From contig CM064572.1 of the NCBI GenBank assembly GCA_032716605.1, positions 39,685,777 to 39,749,776 on the forward strand: 64,000 nt of DNA, read 5' to 3'. The position numbers were made by a program, and so were the translations under genes. This DNA comes from Paralithodes platypus. Lineage: Eukaryota; Arthropoda; Malacostraca; Decapoda; Lithodidae. The notes under the pieces were generated by a model. It searched no databases. It saw nothing but the letters and a program-made list of their open reading frames with translations, and was not told the origin of the DNA. Position 1 is the first letter of the stretch; every line of letters begins with the position of its first letter. Positions 46,094 to 56,027 of this stretch are shown piece after piece.

Positions 46094-48060
46094 AAGCCTT
46101 TCACTAGTTCTACCTTCGTGATAGGCGATGCAGCCCCGAAGCGGTCTATGGTGTCGTCAACTCTCGATAAGGTATAGGCGTCTGTCAGGGATAATGCACA
46201 CACTCTCTTGCAATCAACACACACACTGATCTTGCCACTTAACACAGGTTGTAAAGTTACAGGCAACGACCACTCACGACATTCCTTATCCCTCAGACCC
46301 TTCGTCAACACGTAATCCAGCTCTGCTTGCACCACAGGCTGTCGAGCAGGATTTATACGGTAGGGAATTAAACTGAGCCTTGCACTGTCTCCAGCCTCCA
46401 TGTCGGATTCTACCCCGTACATCAGGCCTGGAGAAGCAACAAACATGCGGATGCACTGCCACAGCCTAGTAAACAACTTATCTCGCAGAACAACATGCTT
46501 AGTGCCCTCACACAACCCAGCCGAGACCGCAGCTTCTAACCTGTAGTCTCCCTCCTTCTCCACCTTCGTCCCTAGAACAGCCAGGTCATGAGAGGGACAA
46601 TCAGTACCACCTGTGCAGTCACTCCCATAGTTCATTATTGCTAAGGCTTCCCCGCCGATACCGTACATGCGCAACCCCGCATTCCTTGCAACTACATCTG
46701 CCTGCGCAGCATCACCGCTTTTAGCGACATGGCCAGATACAGTCGGTCTATGGTAGGGCTGTTGCATTCGACTAGAGCAGCATTGGGAGGCTATGCAACG
46801 ACCGGGCACATCCACTCCACAGCCAACCTCACCAATCTGCTCAATGTCCTCCTTCTGACCACCACCCTTGGCAGCCATGGGTCGACCCTGACCTGACAAC
46901 CATGTCCAAGCCTCGTCGCCCACCTTGAACCACCGAAACAACGAGCCTAACGGTCTCCCAACATTCACGTGACCTGCTCGCGGAACATCTTGCACCGCCT
47001 GAGTTGTGAGGCTCGGGTGCTCGTCACGACCAGTGGGGTATGAACCGAGCTGGTGCTGGAGCGCTGCACACTGCTGCTCAGGCAGGTGCTCTAGCGCTTC
47101 CACAGCCACCAGACTCGTGTCCCCCGCCCACTGCTCCGCCGAGATATGACAATCCCTACTCTCCTCCACCTGTGTCCTACTGCCCCCCTCTCCTTCTCCA
47201 CCTTGGCCGCTGCAGACCAACGCAGGGACAGTAGGCTGCTCAGGTGGTTGCCTCACAAACTCCTCCAACAGGTTCACATGACATGTTTCCCCGTCCTCGT
47301 GTTTGATCTCGACAGCACCATTACCACACTTCTGAACTTCCGGATCCTCCAACTGCAGTTTACAAATATCTGAGGGAACCAACCTGTCTAAATGCTTCCG
47401 AAGCAACCCAAGTCCTCCCCCAATATCAAACTGAGCAACCCTTTTTTCTCTCTGTGTGTAACGTTGCTGCCTCGGAGTCTCTTCCTGCCCTACCTCCTCA
47501 CTAGCTGTGACAGGTCCTGGGGCTTCTCCAGACTCCAACAATGGTGCCAATACTGAGTCGCCAAGAAGAGCTGCTGGTACTAAACTCTCCAAACTTTTAC
47601 CAACATTAGCCGTCTTCTTCCAACCGTTCCTCCGTTGATCAGAAGACTGAGGAATAGGCTGTGACACTTTGGATGCAAGAGGTCTTGTAACAACGCACGC
47701 CATAGGTTGTACTTGACACTTCTCTACCCACTCCTGTTCCTCCCTATTCACGTCGGCCGGCTTCTCGGCAATGACTAAGGGTGAAACCTCAGAAGTAGGC
47801 ACCGCAAAGTCGTTGCCGAGAAGGAGGTCGACGCCCCCAACAGGCAAGTTCTCCACAATTCCCACATCCAACTCTCGTGTCACACCATCTACCTCCAGTT
47901 CCATCCTGACCAACGGGTATGACCTGATAGCATTGATACCTTGCACCACAACTACCCATGCCGCATTTATTGGTCTACCAGTAAAGTTCTTCATTAAAGT
48001 CTGAGAGGCACCCGTGTCTCGCAACAGCTCAACTCCATGCTTCTTACCAGCCCACTTCAC
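45919..48060 (-). CDS. Element C mosaic protease/IN/RT polyprotein (713 codons)
   Basis: The frame opens with the retropepsin site LLRDTGASQTLM (about residue 15) and GGVDLLLGNDFAVP (about 80). A linker with ACVVTRPLASK follows, then at about 270-285 ETCHVNLLEEFV, the end of an integrase C-terminal domain, without zinc module or catalytic core. HPSLTTQAVQDV (about 385) resembles the RT leader. About 190 unrecognised residues follow, then RINPARQPVVQAELDY, EWSLPVTLQP, SVCVDCKR, VELVKGFWQAPL: RT motifs 1-3. YxDD is absent. The protease-IN-RT order is as in element B. The product could give at most protease activity. Confidence 0.75.
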   Translation of the reverse strand: MKWAGKKHGVELLRDTGASQTLMKNFTGRPINAAWVVVVQGINAIRSYPLVRMELEVDGVTRELDVGIVENLPVGGVDLLLGNDFAVPTSEVSPLVIAEKPADVNREEQEWVEKCQVQPMACVVTRPLASKVSQPIPQSSDQRRNGWKKTANVGKSLESLVPAALLGDSVLAPLLESGEAPGPVTASEEVGQEETPRQQRYTQREKRVAQFDIGGGLGLLRKHLDRLVPSDICKLQLEDPEVQKCGNGAVEIKHEDGETCHVNLLEEFVRQPPEQPTVPALVCSGQGGEGEGGSRTQVEESRDCHISAEQWAGDTSLVAVEALEHLPEQQCAALQHQLGSYPTGRDEHPSLTTQAVQDVPRAGHVNVGRPLGSLFRWFKVGDEAWTWLSGQGRPMAAKGGGQKEDIEQIGEVGCGVDVPGRCIASQCCSSRMQQPYHRPTVSGHVAKSGDAAQADVVARNAGLRMYGIGGEALAIMNYGSDCTGGTDCPSHDLAVLGTKVEKEGDYRLEAAVSAGLCEGTKHVVLRDKLFTRLWQCIRMFVASPGLMYGVESDMEAGDSARLSLIPYRINPARQPVVQAELDYVLTKGLRDKECREWSLPVTLQPVLSGKISVCVDCKRVCALSLTDAYTLSRVDDTIDRFGAASPITKVELVKGFWQAPLPERAKRNASLVMNWAVYQCQVLLCCRNTSWMCGMLRALIMFWLIVCHGRVCL

Positions 48061-48081
48061 GCAGCCACGCCCTCGATGGTC

Positions 48082-48609
48082 TCAAAAGATATCGCGGACA
48101 GGGTTCGAGCCTTCCGGATTCTTCTCCACTGGCTGTGTCCCAGCCTCTGACGTTATACGCCGGGCAAACTCAGACGACTTCGGGGACACCCCAATGTTGC
48201 GAACCAAAGACACAACTGCATTAGGTAGCTTGCTTGGACAGGCTCTTGCAAAATGCCCCTTCTCATGACAATGAAAACACTCTAACTCCCCCTTGGGCTT
48301 CCCATGAGGTGGGGAAGGGCACTGACCCTTCTTAAACGGGACGGTACTAGGTTTATGGTCAGTTTTGGTGTCGTTGCTCTTTTTCTTAGTGTAATTATGT
48401 GTATCAGTGTTTCGGGGAGGGGGAGGGTTATGCTCCTTATTGCCTGCATCACTTCTCTGTGCAAGACCGCACCCACGAATCAAAGATAACCGAAGGTCAG
48501 CCATCTCAGCTGCCTCCTGAAGAGTTTTCGGGTTTTTATCTTTAATATTCAACGTCAGATCGCCGCCCGTACACTTGAAAAATTGTTCTAGAAGCATCAG
48601 CTGTTTCAA
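48082..48609 (-). CDS. Element C gag, nucleocapsid part, copy 3
   Basis: Same architecture as 22966-23493: MLLEQFFKC helix, TLQEAAEMADLR, basic linker, zinc knuckle CFHCHEKGHFARAC, ending NPVRDIF; the first residues of protease follow 20 bp later. Only a few residues differ from copy 1 (EHNPP for ERNPP, GELE for GKLE). Confidence 0.75.
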   Translation of the reverse strand: MKQLMLLEQFFKCTGGDLTLNIKDKNPKTLQEAAEMADLRLSLIRGCGLAQRSDAGNKEHNPPPPRNTDTHNYTKKKSNDTKTDHKPSTVPFKKGQCPSPPHGKPKGELECFHCHEKGHFARACPSKLPNAVVSLVRNIGVSPKSSEFARRITSEAGTQPVEKNPEGSNPVRDIF

Positions 48610-48746
48610 CTCCTCAAACGTCGATGTCTTCTCAGAACGCAGCCAGTTTCTAATGCATCAGACAGATCCCGGGCATGCTCAAGAAAGGTGCACTCATGAC
48701 CCTTCGTTACACCCCGGAACTTCAATCTGTACGTCTCTGGTTGTAA

Positions 48747-49662
48747 CTAATATGCCCGCAGGACAGGCTCCTTCAATGCCTCATAATCGATGCAAAACTC
48801 CAAGGGCAATGCATCATATGCCTTGAGTCCTTTGCCAAACAACCTAGAGGAAACAAGGGCTGCCCACTTAACCTCGGGCCATTGGTGCTCCCGGCACTTC
48901 TTCTCAAAACGCATACAAAATTCGGTGACACCCGACTCATCAAATACAGGGACTAACTTGAGCAGGTGCGATAAAGACTGATCAAGACCTCGATTCCCAG
49001 AACCGAGACGCTGCCCTGTTGACTCCACCCGAGACTTCTCAAGATCTATTTCTGCACAGTACTTCGTAGCCTCAACCCGAAGCTCAGCCTCACGTGTGGC
49101 CTTTCTCTCCTCAGCCTGAATCTTAGCCATCTCAATCTCAGATTCATGCTTTCGTTGCTCAATCTTAGCCAACTCAAGCTGGAAAATCATATCTGCAGTT
49201 AAACCTTGAGGAGGAGGAGGAGATGCAATAATTGGAGACTCACCGAAGTGCAAACCACGATGCCAGTGACTATCGGCCTGCGGGAACGTACCCGGCTCCG
49301 GAGCCCGAGGGGGCGCCATGGTAGGAGTCGAGTGGAATGGAATGGGGGCTGGGCCGAAAGTGCCCCAGTCCCACTCCACCCGAAGCCCCACGCACCCCGC
49401 CGAGCACACAGGCCACCAGGTCACCTCTCGACATGCTGCTAGTGCCCACATGCCCCATGACCGTGGCCAAACACTGGAGACCATACCGATCAATCCCCGA
49501 CACCCGGTCAACAGTAATAGGTAACTCCAGAAACTTCTTTGCATCCTCCTCACTAGTTATAACTCTAATGCCTTCGGACAAACCCCGCTGCTGCACCTCA
49601 GAGCCTGCTTCCCGTACTGTATCCTCACTGTACACTGATCCGTCGTCCGACATATTGTCCAC
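48747..49662 (-). pseudogene. Element C gag, N-terminal part, copy 3
   Basis: Starts MDNMSDDGSVYSED at 49662. A 5-bp tandem duplication (GGAAT, about 49333-49342) splits it into two overlapping frames, 49662-49270 and 49553-48747. The second holds the coiled-coil segment and capsid-like domain and ends ALKEPVLRAY at a TAG shared with other copies; beyond it the same phase continues YRLKFRGVTKGHEC. This is capsid sequence, broken here only by the small duplication and the shared stop. Confidence 0.75.
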
Positions 49663-49874
49663 CGAAAATTCTCAACGTTTATATAAAAAAAAGAGAAGTA
49701 CCTAAACTCTTATGTAGCACTATTCACTCAAAAATGCTTGAAGACTCTTAAGTGTTATACTACTTGCCAAAAAATTCCATGTGTCCACTATATTCCTTTA
49801 AGCAAAAAACAAATGACCACAACACTCCTGCAATATTTCTCTAAGTTCACAAAATCCTAAGCAAGGTCGCCATT

Positions 49875-51695
49875 TGATACGACCGGGACTCGTATAAAAC
49901 AAGGGCTCTTAATCATTGGACTAGAAAGGCACACAGCCACAACGGTAACACTAGATCCAACCCTCGAACTTATAATGCCGGCGCACAAAAACACCTATAC
50001 CCTCCAGAGTTAAATCTGCGATAACGGGGTATCCTATAACTCGGTATAAATGCACTACTACTACAGGCTGATGATCTCTGATACAGCCTGATCACAACAA
50101 CATACAATTACGTTAATAAGGTATACAATGAAAAGATAGAGATCTTAATTAAATCACTGCAATGATTTAATGCAAACAAGAAGAAGGCATAATTAAAGTT
50201 ACTCTAAACAATAATAAACTGTCACTCCTATATTAAAGAAAGTGAATGAAAGTCCTAAAGCATTGAGCAGGAATCTTCTGAAGAAAGTCTGATGCAGTTT
50301 AAAATGATCGAATCGGATTTTGAACTGTTATATAAAGCAGGAACAAGATATGACAAGTGTAGGGACAGACAGTGTTAACTGACACGGGAATAACGATAAA
50401 TGCACAATAGTATTATCTCCAACAACAAAAGAAATACTTCGTCAGGCAACCCAAAAAGCCTGCTCGGGTTGTGCAAATCAACAGCAACCAAGGCTTACAA
50501 TCAACGTAAATAAAAATGCTGCATACATAACATAAGAGCTTATGATCCTAATCGGGTGTCTGCTAGGCTAATAAAGTCTAGCTGGGATGTCCTAGGCTAG
50601 GAAACAATGGCTGAGCAAGCGGCTCGTAGCCTAGCGAGGTCCTTAAGACTGTGCGGCCAAATTACGTTAAATGACGGGGTGCTATCTTGAGAGATCCAGA
50701 TCGCTAGTATCTGGTTCTCTCCTGGCGACCCTCTCAAAGTCAAAGCAAACCGAGTTAGCACAGTGTTGGGTGGCAGAGGCAAAAGCCCTCACTCGCAACA
50801 CAGTGCTAAACTCACAAGGTACACAGTCAGAAAGACCACTTAGGCTTCCCACGTCTCCGTTGCGATTGTACAGGTTCAACAAAACCTGTTACACATCAGA
50901 AATCACAACACAAGTAGCCTTACCCCAGTCTAGCATTAAATAGCCCAGCAGACAGCCAAGGAATAGGTAGGGAGACACCGTGAGTGTGTCGAACCTCTAC
51001 AGACAAAATCGTAACCCCTCCAAAATGCCTAACTAAACATGTAATATCTGAGAGCTTCAGCATATAATACGATGGCCGATATATGAAATCGTGCACAACC
51101 AAAGGGGAGATATGATATTAAATAGATTAGAAGAATGAGAGGTAAGAAGTTGAGAGAGAGAGAAAGTGTTCTATAGGTAGAAGTCGGGGGACAGGTGGCA
51201 AGGGATATGTTAAGGGTGTGCTGGTCAGGCAAGCTCTGAGGAAGGTAACTCCTCGGGACCCCCAGGATCACACACAAAGGCATGGTGGTCAGCCAATCAC
51301 AGGCCGCTACGTCACCAGGCAGCAGGGCTGCAGTAGGCGCCAGGAACCACCAGCCAATCAAGAGGCGTGGGAAGGCACGCGCGCGAGCCTGCAAACGATG
51401 GGGAGGATGCACATGTATACGCACGCACACACTACCAGCCCACTGCCTATATTATTCTCTCTCCTTAACTATATACAATGCATCTTATGTTCTACTCATG
51501 ATATAAAATGCTTCCCGTTGTCACAGACGAAAATAAAGACCACCACGGGACTGTCTGCAACAACACGAACACTATGAAAGAAAGAACAACATAGTAGATA
51601 GACTGTAGCCAAATACATTGCCCTGGCGAGTGTTAGCGAGTGGCCAAGCGAGCGGCTGAGCCCACGTGGCGTTCTGCTAAGCTGCAGGCGTCACA
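49875..51695 (-). repeat. LTR of element C, number 4
   Basis: 1,821 bp, TGATACGACC...GGCGTCACA, shared between two internal regions. Length is identical to LTRs 2 and 5 and to LTR 3 minus its MITE. The counterpart in copy 1 is 24754-26574. Confidence 0.9.
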
Positions 51696-52039
51696 CCGCC
51701 CCCAAGATATTAGACGCTCAAACATGAGCTCCATATCTGACAAGCAGAACGCCGATAAGACTCGCCACTCCTAATCACTTCGCAACAAAGAAGGCAAAGC
51801 TCAGTTCTCATAAAAAAAAAAAATTACAACCCCTCCCAACACAATAGCTTAATTAATTCATACTGCTATGCTCCTAGAGGGAGCTTCTACTAGCCCAGCC
51901 TTCTGAGAGAAGCACAGGTTCGACTCAGAACTTTAGCTATAACATACTTTAAAAAAAATTAACTATTAAAGAAAGAGTTTTTTATAGAATTTTCATTTTT
52001 AATGTTTATGGCGGCTGCACTTACAGGGGCAAGCCAATT

Positions 52040-54217
52040 TTACTCCACACTCAACACACACTGACTGAACGGCGAGGGTTCTCCTGCAAACAAACCCTCC
52101 CGTGACAAACAATCAGCCAAAACATTATCAGTGCCCTTAGCATGCCACACATCCAACTTGTGTTCCGGCAGCACAACACCTGACACTGATAAACTGCCCA
52201 GTTCATCACAAGACTGGCATTTCTCTTCGCTCTTTCCGGCAACGGGGCCTGCCAAAAGCCTTTCACTAGTTCTACCTTCGTGATAGGCGATGCAGCCCCG
52301 AAGCGGTCTATGGTGTCGTCAACTCTCGATAAGGTATAGGCGTCTGTCAGGGATAATGCACACACTCTTGCAATCAACACACACACTGATCTTGCCACTT
52401 AACACAGGTTGTAAAGTTACAGGCAACGACCACTCACGACATTCCTTATCCCTCAGACCCTTCGTCAATACGTAATCCAGCTCTGCTTGCACCACAGGCT
52501 GTCGAGCAGGATTTATACGGTAGGGAATTAAACTGAGCCTTGCACTGTCTCCAGCCTCCATGTCGGATTCTACCCCGTACATCAGGCCTGGAGAAGCAAC
52601 AAACATGCGGATGCACAGCCACAGCCTAGTAAACAACTTATCTCGCAGAACAACATGCCTAGTGCCCTCACACAACCCAGCCGAGACCGCAGCTTCTAAC
52701 CTGTAGTCTCCCTCCTTCTCCACCTTCGTCCCTAGAACAGCCAGGTCATGAGAGGGACAATCAGTACCACCTGTGCAGTCACTCCCATAGTTCATTATTG
52801 CTAAGGCTTCCCCGCCGATACCGTACATGCGCACCCCCGCATTCCTTGCAACTACATCTGCCTGCGCAGCATCACCGCTTTTAGCGACATGGCCAGATAC
52901 AGTCGGTCTATGGTAGGGCTGTTGCATTCGACTAGAGCAGCATTGGGAGGCTATGCAACGACCGGGCACATCCACTCCACAGCCAACCTCACCAATCTGC
53001 TCAATGTCTTCCTTCTGACCACCACCCTTGGCAGCCATGGGTCGACCCTGACCTGACAATCATGTCCAAGCCTCGTCGCCCACCTTGAACCACCGAAACA
53101 ACGAGCCTAACGGTCTCCCAACATTCACGTGACCTGCCCGCGGAACATCTTGCACCGCCTGAGTTGTGAGGCTCGGGTGGTCGGCACCACCAGTGGGGTA
53201 TGAACCGAGCTGGTGCTGGAACGCTACACACTGCTGCTCAGGCAGGTGCTCTAGCGCTTCCACAGCCACCAGACTCGTGTCCCCCGCCCACTGCTCCGCC
53301 GAGACATGACAATCCCTACTCTCCTCCACCTGTGCCCTACTGCCCCCCTCTCCTTCTCCACCTTGGCCGCTGCAGACCAACGCAGGGACAGTAGGCTGCT
53401 CAGGTGGTTGCCTCACAAACTCCTCCAACAGGTTCACATGACATGTTTCCCCGTCCTCGTGTTTGATCTCGACAGCACCATTACCACACTTCTGAACTTC
53501 CGGATCCTCCAACTGCAGTTTACAAATATCTGAGGGAACCAACCTGTCTAAATGCTTCCGAAGCAACCCAAGTCCTCCCCCAATATCAAACTGAGCAACC
53601 CTTTTTTCTCTCTGTGTAACGTTGCTGCCTCGGAGTCTCTTCCTGCCCTACCTCCTCACTAGCTGTGACAGGTCCTGGGGCTTCTCCAGACTCCAACAAT
53701 GGTGCCAATACTGAGTCGCCAAGAAGAGCTGCTGGTACTAAACTCTCCAAACTTTACCAACATTAGCCGTCTTCTTCCAACCGTTCCTCCGTTGATCAGA
53801 AGACTGAGGAATAGGCTGTGACACTTTGGATGCAAGAGGTCTTGTAACAACGCACGCCATAGGTTGTACTTGACACTTCTCTACCCACTCCTGTTCCTCC
53901 CTATTCACGTCGGCCGGCTTCTCGGCAATGACTAAGGGTGAAACCTCAGAAGTAGGCACCGCAAAGTCGTTGCCGAGAAGGAGGTCGACACCCCCAACAG
54001 GCAAGTTCTCCACAATTCCCACATCCAACTCTCGTGTCACACCATCTACCTCCAGTTCCATCCTGACCAACGGGTATGACCTGATAGCATTGATACCTTG
54101 CAGCACAACTACCCATGCCGCGTTTATTGGTCTACCAGTAAAGTTCTTCATTAAAGTCTGAGAGGCACCCGTGTCTCGCAACAGCTCAACTCCATGCTGC
54201 TTACCAGCCCACTTCAC
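52040..54217 (-). pseudogene. Element C mosaic protease/pol, copy 4
   Basis: Protease frame 54217-53738 retains LLRDTGASQTLM and LLLGNDFAVP but shifts at a lost T near 53755. The next frame, 53566-53060, holds CHVNLLEEFV and ends at a TGG-to-TGA change at 53060. Frames 53059-52319 and 52398-52051 carry the RT motifs, with a small deletion near 52365, and 52255-52040 carries the RNase H end. It is otherwise colinear with 45919-48060. Confidence 0.75.
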
Positions 54218-54238
54218 GCAGCCACGCCCTCGATGGTC

Positions 54239-54770
54239 TTAAAAGACATCGCGGACAGGGTTCGAGCCTTCCGGATTCTTCTCCACTGGCTGTGTCCCAG
54301 CCTCTGACGTTATACGCCGGGCAAACTCAGACGACTTCGGGGACACCCCGATGTTGCGAACGAAAGTCACAACTGCATTAGGTAGCTTGCTTGGACAGGC
54401 TCTTGCAAAATGCCCTTTCTCATGACAATGAAAACACTCTAACTCCCCCTTGGGCTTCCCATGAGGTGGGGAAGGGCACTGACCCTTCTTAAACGGGACG
54501 GTACTAGGTTTATGGTCAGTTTTGGTGTCGTTGCTCTTTTTCTTAGTGTAATTATGTGTATCAGTGTTTCGGGGAGGGGGAGGGTTACGCTCCTAATTAC
54601 CTGCATCACTTCTCTGTGCAAGACCGCACCCACGAATCAAAGATAACCGAAGGTCAGCCATCTCGGCTGCCTCCTGAAGAGTTTTCGGGTTTTTATCTTT
54701 AATATTCAACGTCAGATCGCCGCCCGTACACTTGAAAAATTGTTCTGGAAGCATCAGCTGTTTCAACTCC
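54239..54770 (-). pseudogene. Element C gag, nucleocapsid part, copy 4
   Basis: Colinear with 48082-48609 but an AAG codon has become TAG near 54594 (after DAGN), leaving two pieces. The zinc knuckle CFHCHEKGHFARAC is intact downstream of the stop. Confidence 0.7.
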
Positions 54771-54903
54771 TCAAACGTCGATGCCTTCTCAGAACGCAGC
54801 CAGTTTCTAATGCATCAGACAGATCCCGGGCATGCTCAAGAAAGGTGCACTCACGACCCTTCGTTACACCCAGGAACTTCAATCTGTACGTCTCTGGTTG
54901 TAA

Positions 54904-55815
54904 CTAATATGCCCGCAGGACAGGCTCCTTCAATACCTCATAATCGATGCAAAACTTCAAGGGCAACGCATCATATGCCTTGAGTCCTTTGCCAATCAAC
55001 CTAGAGGAAACAAGGGCAGCCCACTTAACCTCGGGCCATTGGTGCTCCCGGCACTTCTTCTCAAAACGCATACAAAATTCGGTGACACCCGACTCATCAA
55101 ATACAAGGACTAACTTGAGTAGGTGCGATAAAGACTGATCAAGACCTCGATTCCTAGAACCGAGACGCTGCCCTGTTGACTCCACCCGAGACTTCTCAAG
55201 ATCTATTTCTGCACAGTACTTCGTAGCCTCAACCCGAAGCTCAGCCTCACGTATGGCCTTTCTCTCCTCAGCCTGAATCTTAGCCATCTCAATCTCAGAT
55301 TCATGCTTTCGTTGCTCAATCTTAGCCAACTCAAGCTGGAAAATCATATCTGCAGTTAAACCTTGAGGAGGAGGAGGAGATGCAACAATTGGAGACTCAC
55401 CCAAGTGCAAACCACGATGCCAGTGACTATCGGCCTGCGGGAACGTACCCGGCTCCGGAGCCCGAGGGGGCGCCATGGTAGGAGTCGAGTGGAATGGGGG
55501 CTGGGCCGAAAGTGCCCCAGCTCCCACTCCACCCGAAGCCCCACGCATCCCGCCGAGCACACAGGCCACCAGGTCACCTCTCGACATGCTGCTAGTGCCC
55601 ACATGCCCCATGACCGTGGCCAAACACTGGAGACCATACCGATCAATCCCCGACACCCGGTCAACAGTAATAGGTAACTCCAGAAACTTCTTTGCATCCT
55701 CCTCACTAGTTATAACTCTAATGCCTTCGGACAAACCCCGCTTCTGCACCTCAGAGCCTGCTTCCCATACTGTATCCTCACTGTACACTGATCCGTCGTC
55801 CGACATATTGTCCAC
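54904..55815 (-). CDS. Element C gag, N-terminal part, copy 4 (best preserved)
   Basis: 303 codons: acidic N-terminus MDNMSDDGSVYSED, a middle region with Gly/Pro-rich sequence (TMAPPRAPEPG), a coiled-coil segment around residues 155-215 (QLELAKIEQRKHESEIEMA), and a capsid-like domain with FCMRFEKKCREHQWPEVKW. It has neither the 5-bp duplication of copy 3 nor the indels of copy 1. It ends at the TAG found in this position in copies 3 and 4 and present downstream of the earlier stop in copy 1. Confidence 0.8.
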   Translation of the reverse strand: MDNMSDDGSVYSEDTVWEAGSEVQKRGLSEGIRVITSEEDAKKFLELPITVDRVSGIDRYGLQCLATVMGHVGTSSMSRGDLVACVLGGMRGASGGVGAGALSAQPPFHSTPTMAPPRAPEPGTFPQADSHWHRGLHLGESPIVASPPPPQGLTADMIFQLELAKIEQRKHESEIEMAKIQAEERKAIREAELRVEATKYCAEIDLEKSRVESTGQRLGSRNRGLDQSLSHLLKLVLVFDESGVTEFCMRFEKKCREHQWPEVKWAALVSSRLIGKGLKAYDALPLKFCIDYEVLKEPVLRAY

Positions 55816-56027
55816 CGAAAATTATCAACGTTTATATAAAAAAAAGAGAAGTACCTAAACTCTTATGTAGCACTATTCACTCAAAAATGCTTGAAGACTC
55901 TTAAGTGTTATACTACTTGCCAAAAAATTCCACGTGTCCACTATATTCTTTTAAGCAAAAAATAAATGACCACAACACTCCTGCAATATTTCTCTAAGTT
56001 CACAAAATCCTAAGCAAGGTCGCCATT

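Larger units (their letters stand above)
45529..49874 (-). mobile_element. Internal region of element C, number 3
   Basis: 4,346 bp with primer-binding site next to the LTR at 49875 (TGGCGACCTTGC in element sense), gag, zinc knuckle, an uninterrupted mosaic protease-pol frame, the RNase H end and polypurine tract beside 45528. It is the best preserved pol copy. Confidence 0.85.
51696..56027 (-). mobile_element. Internal region of element C, number 4
   Basis: 4,332 bp with the same order as 45529-49874. The gag N-terminal frame is intact but pol is broken at several points. The truncated copy at 26575-28011 corresponds to its first 1.4 kb on the plus strand. Confidence 0.85.
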
